Shown: positions 51,048 to 60,412 of the stretch, piece by piece | Position numbering within the stretch: the stretch's first letter is position 1 | Layout of the letters: every line of letters starts with the position of its first letter | Assembly: GCA_902776375.1 (NCBI GenBank) | Contig: CACYPV010000007.1 | Coordinates: forward strand, 1-62,945 | Direction of reading: 5' to 3' | DNA length: 62,945 bases | Source: an uncultured Ruminococcus sp. | GTDB lineage: Bacteria > Bacillota > Clostridia > Oscillospirales > Acutalibacteraceae | Notes under the pieces: generated by a model | The model's database searches: none | What the model was told of the DNA's origin: nothing | The model's input: the letters and a program-made list of their open reading frames with translations, nothing else | Translations under genes and position numbers: made by a program

Positions 51048-52304
51048 ATGAAAATCCTTTGGACAGTTAATCTTGTTCCAAAAGACGCCGCGCGAGGTCT
51101 GGGTATAAAATCCGATGTCCTCGGCGGATGGGTAGAATCCATGGCTTCCCGGTTAAAGAAGATAGACGGCGTTCAGCTCGCGGTAGCCTGCAAAACCGAT
51201 AAGCAGAACAGTTTTGACGAAACTATTGACGGTGTTCGCTATTTCAGCCTTGGCTATGATGGCAAAACTTCTTTGCAAGAGCTTGAAAACGCTTGCGCAA
51301 ATATAATTAAAAAGTTCAAACCCGACATTATCCAGGTTGAAGGCACCGAGTTTTTGCACGCAAAAGCTATGATCAATGTCGGCAACAGCAGGAATATACC
51401 AACGGTCGTTTCTTTGCAAGGCATCCTAAACGGTCAGTATCAGTACCAATGCGGACAACTGCAAATCGACGACATGATGTTCTCACGTTCCATCAAGAAT
51501 ATCTTTACCGCGTGGATCTTGCACCTGCGCAAAACCCGTTGGTTCAAGCCGCGTATGGCGACAGAACGCGAGACAATATCAAAAGCAAAGTATCTCATCG
51601 GCAGAACAACTTGGGACAGAGCACATGCCTATAAGCTGAATCCCGACGCAAAGTATTTCACCTGCAACCGTATTCTGCGCCCGCCCTTTTATGAAAAGAT
51701 GTGGGATATCAATCAAATCGAAAAACATACGATATATGTTGGCAACGGTTACTATGCGCTAAAGGGCTTGCAGTATGTTATCGAAGCCTTGCCGCAGCTT
51801 ATCCGTGAATATCCCGATATCAAGGTTTATGTCGCAGGCGATAAGCCGTTCTCCGAAAACGACAAGCGGCCTTTCTACAAAAAAGGCTTTGGAAGTTATC
51901 TTGAAAAGCGAATCAAGGATTTAGGTGTTGGCGAACATATCGTATTCACCGGTCCGTTGCAAGCTGAAGAAGTAGCCGATAAACTCTCAAAGGTACACGC
52001 CTATGTGCTCTGCTCGGCAATCGAAAACAGCCCGAACACACTCGGTGAAGCAATGTGCATCGGTACGCCATGCGTAGTTTCCTATGTCGGCGGCGTACCG
52101 GATATGGCGACTGACGGCGAGAACGCATTATTTTACCGCAATGACGATCCTGCTCTTTTGGCGTGGAACATCAAGCGCATTTTCGATAACGATGACCTCG
52201 CTCGAAAGCTTTCCGCCAACGGCAAAAAGCAAGCACGCATCACCCACGACGCTGAGAAAAACGCGCAGACATTATACAATATTTATAATCAGATTTTGAA
52301 ATAA
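51048..52304 (+). CDS. Glycosyltransferase family 4
   Basis: A 418-residue cytoplasmic GT-B enzyme with AAGGAGG upstream. The N-terminus KILWTVNLVP and GGWVESMASRLKK (about 27-39) form the acceptor side; HTIYVGNGYYALKGLQYVIE (about 225-244), IVFTGPLQAEEVADKL and CSAIENSPNTLGEAMCIGTP (about 323-342) form the donor side with the EX7E motif. The donor sugar is unknown. Confidence 0.92.
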   Translation: MKILWTVNLVPKDAARGLGIKSDVLGGWVESMASRLKKIDGVQLAVACKTDKQNSFDETIDGVRYFSLGYDGKTSLQELENACANIIKKFKPDIIQVEGTEFLHAKAMINVGNSRNIPTVVSLQGILNGQYQYQCGQLQIDDMMFSRSIKNIFTAWILHLRKTRWFKPRMATERETISKAKYLIGRTTWDRAHAYKLNPDAKYFTCNRILRPPFYEKMWDINQIEKHTIYVGNGYYALKGLQYVIEALPQLIREYPDIKVYVAGDKPFSENDKRPFYKKGFGSYLEKRIKDLGVGEHIVFTGPLQAEEVADKLSKVHAYVLCSAIENSPNTLGEAMCIGTPCVVSYVGGVPDMATDGENALFYRNDDPALLAWNIKRIFDNDDLARKLSANGKKQARITHDAEKNAQTLYNIYNQILK

Positions 52305-52316
52305 AGACGTGAGAAT

Positions 52317-53255
52317 ATGGACTACGCTCCGATCGTGATGTTTGTCTACAACAGGGCAGACCACTTTACACAGACCTACGAGGCGCTTGCCAAGTGTCCC
52401 GAGGCAAAAAATTCATTATTATATATTTTCTCCGACGGAGCGAAGAACGATAAAGCTAAACCGCAGGTTGAGCAGGTTCGGCAGACCGCTAAAGAATTTG
52501 CCAAAAGGCATGATTTTCTGGAATTGATAATCACAGAGAATCAAGAAAACAAAGGGCTTGCTAAATCTGTTATCAACGGCGTATCAAAAGTAATTGACAA
52601 ACATGGCAGCGTGATTGTGGTGGAGGACGATTGTGTTTCGTCACCGTATTTCTTGCTTTTTATGAACATTGCTCTGCGATTCTATAAAGATGATAGCCGC
52701 ATTGGGTCAATTGCCGGCTATGCGCCGCCCATATTATTCCCCAAAACTTATCCATCCGATGTGTTTGCCGCCTATCGCTCGTGTAGCTGGGGCTGGGCAA
52801 CATGGAAAGAGATTTGGGATAGTGTCGATTGGGATTTAACCTATATGCAGGACTTTTATCAAAATCCCGATATGATAAAAAAGCTCAATTCCTTTGGCAG
52901 CGATCGCTTTATGCGTCTTTATCGCAATGTGGTATCCAATGCAAATTCATGGTCAGTAAAGTTCGGTGCTTACCATATCAAAGAGGATTTGCTGACTATA
53001 TATCCGAGATATTCCTATATCAGCAATATCGGTTGCGATGAAACCGGTGTACATAGTAAATCGGCGGACGCTGAAAAAATGCGTGTAGATTTGAGTAAGG
53101 CAATTCCAAATCCGAAGCTTGAAAAGGTAGAGGTAAACCCTGAAATTCAAAAGAATTTCAAAAAGCATTATTCAGGCGGCAAGCTATCTGATATTAAAAG
53201 ATACTTTGCCACAAAATATATCATATTCAAAGAAAAACGAAAGAAAAGTGTGTGA
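52317..53255 (+). CDS. Glycosyltransferase family 2-like (GNT-I-type) protein
   Basis: A 312-residue GT-A protein. PIVMFVYNRADHFTQTYEAL (about 5-24) is the nucleotide-binding start, VIVVEDDCVSSPYFL (about 97-111) holds the DxD-type metal site, and RSCSWGWATWKEIWDSVDWD (about 155-174) is typical of this subfamily. The usual reaction is transfer of a hexose or hexosamine. It overlaps or nearly abuts the next gene. Confidence 0.9.
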   Translation: MDYAPIVMFVYNRADHFTQTYEALAKCPEAKNSLLYIFSDGAKNDKAKPQVEQVRQTAKEFAKRHDFLELIITENQENKGLAKSVINGVSKVIDKHGSVIVVEDDCVSSPYFLLFMNIALRFYKDDSRIGSIAGYAPPILFPKTYPSDVFAAYRSCSWGWATWKEIWDSVDWDLTYMQDFYQNPDMIKKLNSFGSDRFMRLYRNVVSNANSWSVKFGAYHIKEDLLTIYPRYSYISNIGCDETGVHSKSADAEKMRVDLSKAIPNPKLEKVEVNPEIQKNFKKHYSGGKLSDIKRYFATKYIIFKEKRKKSV

Positions 53256-53259
53256 TTCA

Positions 53260-54228
53260 GTGGAAGATTACGGGCTGGTTAGCGTCATCATTCCGGTTTA
53301 TAATGCGGAACAATACTTATCGAAAAGTGTTAGCAGTGTCTTGAACCAGACATACCAACGTTTTGAAATACTGTTAATTGACGACGGTTCAACCGATCAA
53401 TCTTCGCAGATGTGTGATGAATACGCAGCGCAGTATGATAATATCCATGTTTTTCACAAGAAAAACGGCGGCGCTTCAACATCGAGAAATGTTGGATTGG
53501 AAAACGCAAAGGGCGAGTACATATTTTTTCTTGACAGCGATGACTGGCTTGAACCAAACGCACTTGAAATGATGATCACAACTGCCCAAAAAGAGAACGC
53601 TGATTTGGTTTTCTGCGAAGCGCAGGCGATAGATGATAAAGGCAAGATTGAGCTTGACGGGCACTATACCTACAAGGAGCATTACCAAACAGGTAACGCC
53701 TATCAGATAATGCTTAAAATGATGGAACGTAAGGAGTTTCATGTTGCGATTTGGATGTTGTTGCTTGACAGGAGAATTATCACGGATAATCAACTCCGCT
53801 TCAAGAAAGGCATTATTTATGAAGATATGATTATTTCCTATCAGTTCTATTGTTTAGCGAATCAAGCAGCGCATGTAAGGCAGAAGCTGTATAACAGACG
53901 CTACCGTCCAAATTCTGTTATGACCTCTGCTAAAACAGAGAAGAATTATATCAGTGCGGCTGCGGTTTATCGTGAGGTTAGCGCATTTATAAAAACGCTT
54001 CCCAGCGACAAACAATCACCCAAACACGTTATTCGCTGTGCTTATAATGTATTGAATATCTACCGTCAAATGCCGTCGGATGTTCAGAAAAGATATAAAG
54101 AAGATTATAAGGATATCATTCAAGATATTTTAGATAAGGACGCTTACGGAGATAAGGCGTTGAAGCTTGACTGCAAAAGTCATTTTCTCTGGGGAGCATA
54201 CAAGCTTAAGCATAAGATATTAAAGTAA
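53260..54228 (+). CDS. Glycosyltransferase family 2 (first of three related GT2 genes)
   Basis: About 322 residues. The start is uncertain: GTG at 53260 (protein begins MEDYGLVSVIIPVYN), GTG at 53248 or an earlier TTG are possible; none has a strong ribosome site, so expression may depend on coupling to the preceding gene. Motifs: SVIIPVYNAEQYLSKSV, ILLIDDGSTDQS (about 42-53), NGGASTSRNVGLENAKGEY and FFLDSDDWLEPNAL (DxD, about 90-103). The transferred sugar is unknown. Similar genes lie at 57185 and 60413. Confidence 0.88.
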   Translation: MEDYGLVSVIIPVYNAEQYLSKSVSSVLNQTYQRFEILLIDDGSTDQSSQMCDEYAAQYDNIHVFHKKNGGASTSRNVGLENAKGEYIFFLDSDDWLEPNALEMMITTAQKENADLVFCEAQAIDDKGKIELDGHYTYKEHYQTGNAYQIMLKMMERKEFHVAIWMLLLDRRIITDNQLRFKKGIIYEDMIISYQFYCLANQAAHVRQKLYNRRYRPNSVMTSAKTEKNYISAAAVYREVSAFIKTLPSDKQSPKHVIRCAYNVLNIYRQMPSDVQKRYKEDYKDIIQDILDKDAYGDKALKLDCKSHFLWGAYKLKHKILK

Positions 54229-54241
54229 AAGAGGTGCGGAC

Positions 54242-55453
54242 ATGAACAAGAAAAAAGTTGTAATGGTCATGCCGCACATGGTTGGCGGCGGCGCGGAGCG
54301 TGTTGCTGCGCAGATAATGAATAAACTCAACGAGCGAGGATATGACACACGATTTATCTTGACATCAGCCAAGAAAAACGAAGTTGTCCGTTCCGATCTT
54401 AACGAGAACACAGAGTTGATTCTTCTAACCGAAGAAATGAAAGCGGAAACAGCAGGGCAAAAACTCGCTCATTTACCCGCAAGAGCATATTCAACTATCT
54501 TTGGAAAGCTATACGAAAAGCAAGGTAAATATGTTCCCGCTTCAATCGGCAAAGCAACAATCGAGTGGCAGTATCACCGTGAAATTGCGTGGTTAAGAAG
54601 TTACTTAAAGCAGAATCCCGATATGACCGTGATTGTGTTTTTGCAACCGTCTATTCCGGTGGTTTTGCTTGCGGCACAGGGTTTACCCAATAAAGTGATT
54701 ATCTCCGAACGCGCCGACCCGAACCGCTTGATGAAAAAGCGCTACGGCAAGCCTTTCATTGAAAAATATTACACCCGCGCGGATGCTGCAGTGTTCCAGA
54801 CAGTGGACGCTAAATCAGTATACCCCGAAGTAATTTCAAAAAAAGGAACCGTAATTTTCAATCCTCTGAAAGATAATTTGCCGCAGCCGTATCACGGCGA
54901 GCGCAACAAAAACATCACTACTTTCTGTCGTATTTCCAAGCAGAAAAATCTCCCTCTGCTCGTAGAAGCGTTTAGTCAAGTACACAGCAAACATCCTGAA
55001 TATACGCTCCGAATCATCGGTGACGCGCCTAATGAAGAGGGAAAAGCTGTGCTGCACGCGCTTAATGAGCAGATAAATGAACTACAATTAAAAGAATCCG
55101 TTAAGTTCGAACCGTTCATGAAGAATGTGCATGAGGCTATTATCAAGGACGCTATGTATGTTAATTCTTCTGATTACGAAGGAATTTCCAACGCCATGCT
55201 TGAAGCAATGGCAATCGGTATGCCGGTAGTGTGTACCGATTGTCCCATCGGCGGCGCAAAGGCGACCATAACAAACGGCGAAAACGGTTTGCTTGTTCCG
55301 ATTCAAAATGCTGAAGAGTTGGCAAATGCAATGAATCGTGTGATAGAGGAAGCTGGTTTGGCCGATAAGCTATCACAAAACGCAAGTAAGCTTCGAGATG
55401 AGATTTCGCTCGACAGCATTACAGATAAATGGATAAGCCTTTTAGGTGACTGA
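54242..55453 (+). CDS. Glycosyltransferase family 4 (paralogue of the gene at 58353)
   Basis: A 403-residue GT-B enzyme. VMPHMVGGGAERVAAQIMN (about 6-24), SERADPNRLMKKRYGK (about 157-172), FCRISKQKNLPLLVEAF (about 223-239) and the donor motif SSDYEGISNAMLEAMAIGMP (about 303-322). The same motif set, nearly word for word, is found in the gene at 58353, so the two come from a duplication or from similar loci. Confidence 0.93.
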   Translation: MNKKKVVMVMPHMVGGGAERVAAQIMNKLNERGYDTRFILTSAKKNEVVRSDLNENTELILLTEEMKAETAGQKLAHLPARAYSTIFGKLYEKQGKYVPASIGKATIEWQYHREIAWLRSYLKQNPDMTVIVFLQPSIPVVLLAAQGLPNKVIISERADPNRLMKKRYGKPFIEKYYTRADAAVFQTVDAKSVYPEVISKKGTVIFNPLKDNLPQPYHGERNKNITTFCRISKQKNLPLLVEAFSQVHSKHPEYTLRIIGDAPNEEGKAVLHALNEQINELQLKESVKFEPFMKNVHEAIIKDAMYVNSSDYEGISNAMLEAMAIGMPVVCTDCPIGGAKATITNGENGLLVPIQNAEELANAMNRVIEEAGLADKLSQNASKLRDEISLDSITDKWISLLGD

Positions 55454-55454
55454 A

Positions 55455-56021
55455 ATGACAAAACAGGAATTGAATCAACTGATTGCTGAAGAAATGCAAG
55501 TCTACGGCATCACCAAAAAGAATATCAGTGAAAAGCGTTTCAGACATCAAAAGAGCTATCTGATTTGGCAGGCTGTAAAACGCTTGAGAATATATGAGTA
55601 CCGTTGTTCACGGCGTGATGAAAGTAAGAATCCGTTAACTGCTCATTTAAGAGCATTTCGAGTAAAAATTGCTGACAGAAAACTCAACAAAGCTTGTGAA
55701 AAGGTAGATGTTGAACTGACGCCAAACATGATTGGCAAGAATATCCGTATCTGTCATGACAATGTTGTGCTGTTCGGCAAGGTCGGTGAAAACTGCACTT
55801 TCCATGGCAACAATGTTGTTGGTAATAAGCGTACAGGAGCTTCTAACGAGATTCCTAAAATCGGGAAAAATGTAGATATTGGCTTTGGCGCGATGATAAT
55901 CGGCAATGTCGAGATTGCCGACAACTGCGTTATTGGCGCCGGTGCTGTGGTGACAAAGTCATTTAACGAACCAGGTAGTATTCTGGTAGGAGTACCTGCA
56001 AAAGAAATATCAAAAGGATAG
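55455..56021 (+). CDS. Serine-acetyltransferase-like hexapeptide O-acetyltransferase
   Basis: A 188-residue cytoplasmic enzyme with a left-handed beta-helix. The start ATG at 55455 has AGGTGA upstream; a GTG at 55446 overlaps the previous stop. After an N-terminal helical part (about 1-85), repeats such as IGKNIRICHDNVVLFGKVGE (about 92-111) and IGKNVDIGFGAMIIGNVEIA (about 136-155) follow; the His of CTFHGNN is catalytic. It probably acetylates a sugar of the polysaccharide. Confidence 0.88.
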   Translation: MTKQELNQLIAEEMQVYGITKKNISEKRFRHQKSYLIWQAVKRLRIYEYRCSRRDESKNPLTAHLRAFRVKIADRKLNKACEKVDVELTPNMIGKNIRICHDNVVLFGKVGENCTFHGNNVVGNKRTGASNEIPKIGKNVDIGFGAMIIGNVEIADNCVIGAGAVVTKSFNEPGSILVGVPAKEISKG

Positions 56022-56027
56022 TGTAAA

Positions 56028-57182
56028 GTGAAACGTAAGGTTTTATTTGTGGTACATCAATTAAATTTAGGCGGCGTACAGAAGGCGCTGATTTCTGCTT
56101 TAAACGCATTGGATTATTCCAAGAATGAAGTCACGCTGTATGTCAGGAAAAACCGCACAGATTTATTGCCGCAGGTAAACCACAACGTTTCTACAATAAT
56201 CATCAACCAAGATACAACCAAGTATTATAGAAAGCCGTATGCGCTTTGGCTACAGCTTTTCTTAAAGATAAACAACCGTCAAAAAACAAAGCAAAAGCTC
56301 GATGATTACATTGTTTCATCACAGATGAAATACGAAAAAGAGCATTACTTTTCCGATGACGTAGAATATGACCTTGCTATTTCCTACATACAAAGCTATA
56401 CCGCAAAGTTTGTTGATGAAAATGTTAAGGCAAAGCGCAAGGTGATGTTCTATCACGGCAGCACAGATGAATTCCACGACGTGAACGAAAAAGCAATGCA
56501 GCACTTTGAGAGAATCTATTGCGTCAGCAAAGGCGCTCAAAAAGCTGTACAAGGCTTTTATCCGCAGTTTGCCGAAAGGATAGAATATCTTGAAAACTAT
56601 GTTGACGCTGAAAATGTTCGACACAAGGCAGATGAGTTTATTCCTGGTTATCCGAAAGACAAGTTGATTCTATGTTCCTGCGGTCGGATTACATCTGTAA
56701 AGGGATATGATTTGGCAGTTGGAGCAGCAAAGATATTAAGACAAAGTGGATTGGATTTTAAGTGGTATTTTGTCGGTGACGGTGTTGACCGTCAAAAGAT
56801 AGAATCACTTATTTCTGAAAAACAACTAAGTGAATACATCGAAATAACCGGCTTGCAGGATAACCCTTATCCGTACATCAAGAACTGCGATATCTACGTG
56901 CAGCCGTCCTACGAAGAAGCATATGGATTGACTATAATCGAAGCGCAAATACTTGGAAGAATCATTGTATCAACTACAACTGTTGGAGGCTCATATATTA
57001 TTCGAGATGGAATAGATGGGCTGTTGGCAGATATCGATGCTCCATCAATTGCTCAAACCATCTATTTGATTAATCAAAATCATACTCTAAAGAAAGCTAT
57101 TCACAATAATCTTGTAAAGATAGATTATTCAAAGGATTATCAACTCTTTAGAAATGATTGGAAAAAACTATTGGAGGGATAA
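56028..57182 (+). CDS. Glycosyltransferase family 4
   Basis: A 384-residue GT-B enzyme starting at a GTG. VVHQLNLGGVQKALISALNA (about 7-26) is the acceptor-side start. The donor side has CSCGRITSVKGYDLAVGAAK (about 221-240), WYFVGDGVDRQKIESL, and VQPSYEEAYGLTIIEAQILG (about 288-307) with the EX7E motif. It is followed by a GT2 gene with which it overlaps or abuts. Confidence 0.92.
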   Translation: MKRKVLFVVHQLNLGGVQKALISALNALDYSKNEVTLYVRKNRTDLLPQVNHNVSTIIINQDTTKYYRKPYALWLQLFLKINNRQKTKQKLDDYIVSSQMKYEKEHYFSDDVEYDLAISYIQSYTAKFVDENVKAKRKVMFYHGSTDEFHDVNEKAMQHFERIYCVSKGAQKAVQGFYPQFAERIEYLENYVDAENVRHKADEFIPGYPKDKLILCSCGRITSVKGYDLAVGAAKILRQSGLDFKWYFVGDGVDRQKIESLISEKQLSEYIEITGLQDNPYPYIKNCDIYVQPSYEEAYGLTIIEAQILGRIIVSTTTVGGSYIIRDGIDGLLADIDAPSIAQTIYLINQNHTLKKAIHNNLVKIDYSKDYQLFRNDWKKLLEG

Positions 57183-57184
57183 GA

Positions 57185-58237
57185 TTGAAGTTCAGCGTTC
57201 TAATACCTGTATATAACACTGAAAAATATCTTGAAGAATGTCTCCGATCGATCTTGAACCAGACTTATCAGGATTTTGAAATCATTATTGTTGATGATGG
57301 ATCAACGGATAGTAGTGGCGAAATCTGCGATAGTTATCATAAAAAATATCTCAGCAAGATTAAAGTAATACACAAAGAAAATCAAGGACTTATCTCTGCT
57401 CGACGAGTTGGAATTGCGAACGCAACAGGTGATTATTGTATTTTCGTTGATTCAGATGATTATATTGAGAAAGAATTATTAAGTGAGTTGGATAGAATAC
57501 TGACTCAAGACGAAACAATTGATTTATTGCTTTATTCCTTTAAATACGTTCAGGATGGTAAAGTTGTTAAACAGTATTCTCGAATTGCACAAGACGGAAC
57601 CATATGGGAAGATAGTAATAGAAAAGATATTATCGAGAAGCTTTTGTTCTCAAATGATGTGACACCTATTTGGATAAAAGCCGTAAAAACGACTTTACTA
57701 AAATCCGATCCAACTGACTATTCACTATTTTTCAAAAAGAATATGGCTGAGGATTATTTGCAGTCCTTGTACTTAATTACATATGCTAAAAAGATAGTCT
57801 ATTATTATTTGCCCCTTTATTGCTACAGTTACAATTTCACAAGCATTTCAAGGAACTATTCCTATTCAGCAATTGAAAATCAAAACAAAAATCATGTGTA
57901 TTCAGTTCTTATGGAGTATGTAAAGCTCTGGAAGATAGATGATATAGAAACCATAAATAGAATTTATGCACGTTGGTTTGATGATACGATGTATCTGTTT
58001 TTTAAATGCTATGAAAATGCAAAGACTAAATCCGATAAAAAAGAAATATTAAATTATAATTGGAATTCAATGTTGCCAAATACCAATTTATCTTCATTCT
58101 CAAATTATGCAAATATCGATTATTGCAAGATATATAATTGGTGGAGAAAGGGCAGTTATATCCAAATTGATAGTTTTTTTATGAAAAGAAAGGCTTATAA
58201 AAAGTTACGACAGATTAAAAGTGTGGTTTTTAAATGA
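57185..58237 (+). CDS. Glycosyltransferase family 2 (second copy)
   Basis: A 350-residue GT-A protein. The TTG at 57185 is taken as start because GGAGG at 57173-57177 is spaced 7 bp from it, just before the stop of the preceding gene. Motifs: KFSVLIPVYNTEKYLEECLR, IIIVDDGSTDSSGEICDSY, ENQGLISARRVGIANATGDY and IFVDSDDYIEKELL. From this gene on the DNA is distinctly AT-rich compared with the first half of the locus. The C-terminal half is long and Tyr/Lys-rich, as in capsular GT2 enzymes. Confidence 0.9.
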   Translation: MKFSVLIPVYNTEKYLEECLRSILNQTYQDFEIIIVDDGSTDSSGEICDSYHKKYLSKIKVIHKENQGLISARRVGIANATGDYCIFVDSDDYIEKELLSELDRILTQDETIDLLLYSFKYVQDGKVVKQYSRIAQDGTIWEDSNRKDIIEKLLFSNDVTPIWIKAVKTTLLKSDPTDYSLFFKKNMAEDYLQSLYLITYAKKIVYYYLPLYCYSYNFTSISRNYSYSAIENQNKNHVYSVLMEYVKLWKIDDIETINRIYARWFDDTMYLFFKCYENAKTKSDKKEILNYNWNSMLPNTNLSSFSNYANIDYCKIYNWWRKGSYIQIDSFFMKRKAYKKLRQIKSVVFK

Positions 58238-58352
58238 AGCGAATTCTAATATTGTATGAAAAGATAAAGTTCAGTATGACTGATTTTTGACCTGTAGACT
58301 ATACGCAAGTTTATAGAATAAAGAATAATTATTTCACTAAGGAGATCAATAC

Positions 58353-59552
58353 GTGAATGAAATAGTGTTTGTTATTTCACAAATGACTGCATGTGGAGCA
58401 GAACGGATGGCTGCACTTCTTTGTAATGAGTTGTGTATAAGTGATAGAAAAGTAGTTCTTATTGTCACTCATCAAAAAAGCAGCGATTCCTATCTGGAAA
58501 TGGTTCATCCTAAGGTCGAAGTCATTAACCTTGAAGATGAATTGAGAAATGAAAAGAAGCATGTATTTATGCCGAAAGCAATTATGCTTTATGCAAGAAT
58601 TGTGGCAAAAGTAGAACGTTTGCTATTACATAAAGATAAAGATTCATATTCTATTCGAAAATATTACTCGAGAAACTATGACAAAATACGTTGGTTAAAA
58701 AGGTTTTTTAATTTTCATAAAAATGCGGCAGTAATTTCATTTTTATATCAATCGATTTTTCATACACTTTTGTCTGTAAATAAATGTAATAATGTGATTA
58801 TCTCAGAACGGGCTGACCCAGAACAGTGTTTAAATAGTCGGACTAATATTGCATTTTTTAGGGAGATGTTCCCAAAAGCTGATGTGATGGTGTTTCAATC
58901 AGAAGGTGCTAAAGAATGGTATGATAAAATTGCTAAAATAAATGGCAAAGTGATTTATAATCCTGTAAGGGCGGATTTGCCACAACCAATCAAGGGGATT
59001 CGGGATAAATCTGTTGTTAATTTCTGTAGATTGGCAAAACAGAAAAATATACACTTGCTAATTGATGCATTTGCTTTGTTTTGGAAACAGTACAAGGATT
59101 ACAGTTTGCGAATCATCGGTGGATGGTCGACAGATGGAGGACAAGAATATATAGAACAAGTAAAAAAACACGCTAAAGAATCCATATGTCCTGATAGGAT
59201 CGTGTTTCTTCCGCAGTCCTTGCATATTCATGATGATGTTTTGCGTGATGGTATGTTTGTGTCTTCATCCGATTACGAAGGAATGTCAAATTCTATGCTA
59301 GAAGCCATGGCTATCGGATTACCGACTATTTGTACTGACTGTCCTGCCGGTGGCGCTAGAGCGGTAATAAAGGACCACGAAAACGGTATTTTAACCCCTG
59401 TTGGCGATGTGCAAGCTCTAGCTGCTGCAATGGTTGAGGTGGCCGATGATCCAGAATTAGCAAAAAAACTATCAGAAAACGGTGTTAAAGTTCGTGAACA
59501 ACTCTCGACCGAGAAAATAGTAAATCAATGGATAGAATTAATTGACAATTAA
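58353..59552 (+). CDS. Glycosyltransferase family 4 (paralogue of the gene at 54242)
   Basis: A 399-residue GT-B enzyme. FVISQMTACGAERMAALLCN (about 5-24), IISERADPEQCLNSRTN (about 149-165), NFCRLAKQKNIHLLIDAFAL (about 223-242), and SSDYEGMSNSMLEAMAIGLP (about 307-326). The shared ISERADP and TDCP-GGA elements link it to the gene at 54242. It is preceded by a 115-bp gap holding no gene, only a strong AAGGAGATC before its GTG/ATG start. Confidence 0.92.
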   Translation: MNEIVFVISQMTACGAERMAALLCNELCISDRKVVLIVTHQKSSDSYLEMVHPKVEVINLEDELRNEKKHVFMPKAIMLYARIVAKVERLLLHKDKDSYSIRKYYSRNYDKIRWLKRFFNFHKNAAVISFLYQSIFHTLLSVNKCNNVIISERADPEQCLNSRTNIAFFREMFPKADVMVFQSEGAKEWYDKIAKINGKVIYNPVRADLPQPIKGIRDKSVVNFCRLAKQKNIHLLIDAFALFWKQYKDYSLRIIGGWSTDGGQEYIEQVKKHAKESICPDRIVFLPQSLHIHDDVLRDGMFVSSSDYEGMSNSMLEAMAIGLPTICTDCPAGGARAVIKDHENGILTPVGDVQALAAAMVEVADDPELAKKLSENGVKVREQLSTEKIVNQWIELIDN

Positions 59553-59574
59553 GACTTTTGGGAGAAAAGAATCA

Positions 59575-60399
59575 ATGCAGCAAGAGTTTGACTTAAGAAG
59601 ATTGCAATTAACAGAATTACAGATATTGAAAGATGTGGCAGATTTCTGTGATTCAAATGATATTACATACTTTTTGACAGCAGGTACACTTTTAGGGGCA
59701 GCAAGGCATAAAGGATTTATTCCATGGGATGATGACATAGATATTTGTATGGATTTAACAAATTATAAAAGATTCTTGAAACTATCACAAAAGCTGCCCT
59801 CAGTTTATTACGTGCAGAATTATAAAACTGATAAGAAATGCTGTTATTCATGGACCAAAATAATGATAGAAGGAACTACATTAATCCAAAACAATATGGA
59901 GTCTTATGATATTCACCAAGGAATATTTATTGATGTTTTTATGATTAATGGTGTTGCAGATGGAAAGATTAGAGGAGCTATTCAAAGAAAAGCTCTTAAG
60001 ATTAAGAAATGTTTATTAAGAAAGTTTTATTTACTCGAAGCAAAAAACGAAAAACCGCAGTTGTGGACAAGAATTATACCTGAATTAATGCGTCGTCCAA
60101 TGATATCGTTTCTTGAGGTTTTATCAAGTGTTGATATTTCTAAAAGTCGATTTTGTTTTTCAAATGAGTATTCAAATATTTCTATGGCAGATATTTTCCA
60201 AAGCAAAGACTTTTTACCTGATAAGAAAGTAAAGTTGAAATTTGAAGACCAAAAGTTTTTCTGTCCACAGAATTATACGTCAATTCTTGAAACACTGTTT
60301 GGTGAATGGAACACAATTCCTCCGATAGAAAAACGTATAACACATGATATTTGTTTTATAGATTTTGAAAATGATTACAGTAAGTATGTTAAACATTAA
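59575..60399 (+). CDS. LicD-family phosphotransferase
   Basis: A 274-residue cytoplasmic protein starting at the ATG at 59575 (GGGAGAAAAG upstream). The family signature LTAGTLLGAARHKGFIPWDD, DDIDICMDLTNYKRFL is at about 34-66 and holds the conserved Asp residues. LicD enzymes transfer phosphocholine or similar phospho-groups to surface glycans. No choline uptake or activation genes are in the window, so the transferred group may differ. Confidence 0.92.
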   Translation: MQQEFDLRRLQLTELQILKDVADFCDSNDITYFLTAGTLLGAARHKGFIPWDDDIDICMDLTNYKRFLKLSQKLPSVYYVQNYKTDKKCCYSWTKIMIEGTTLIQNNMESYDIHQGIFIDVFMINGVADGKIRGAIQRKALKIKKCLLRKFYLLEAKNEKPQLWTRIIPELMRRPMISFLEVLSSVDISKSRFCFSNEYSNISMADIFQSKDFLPDKKVKLKFEDQKFFCPQNYTSILETLFGEWNTIPPIEKRITHDICFIDFENDYSKYVKH

Positions 60400-60412
60400 A
60401 TGGAGATTATTA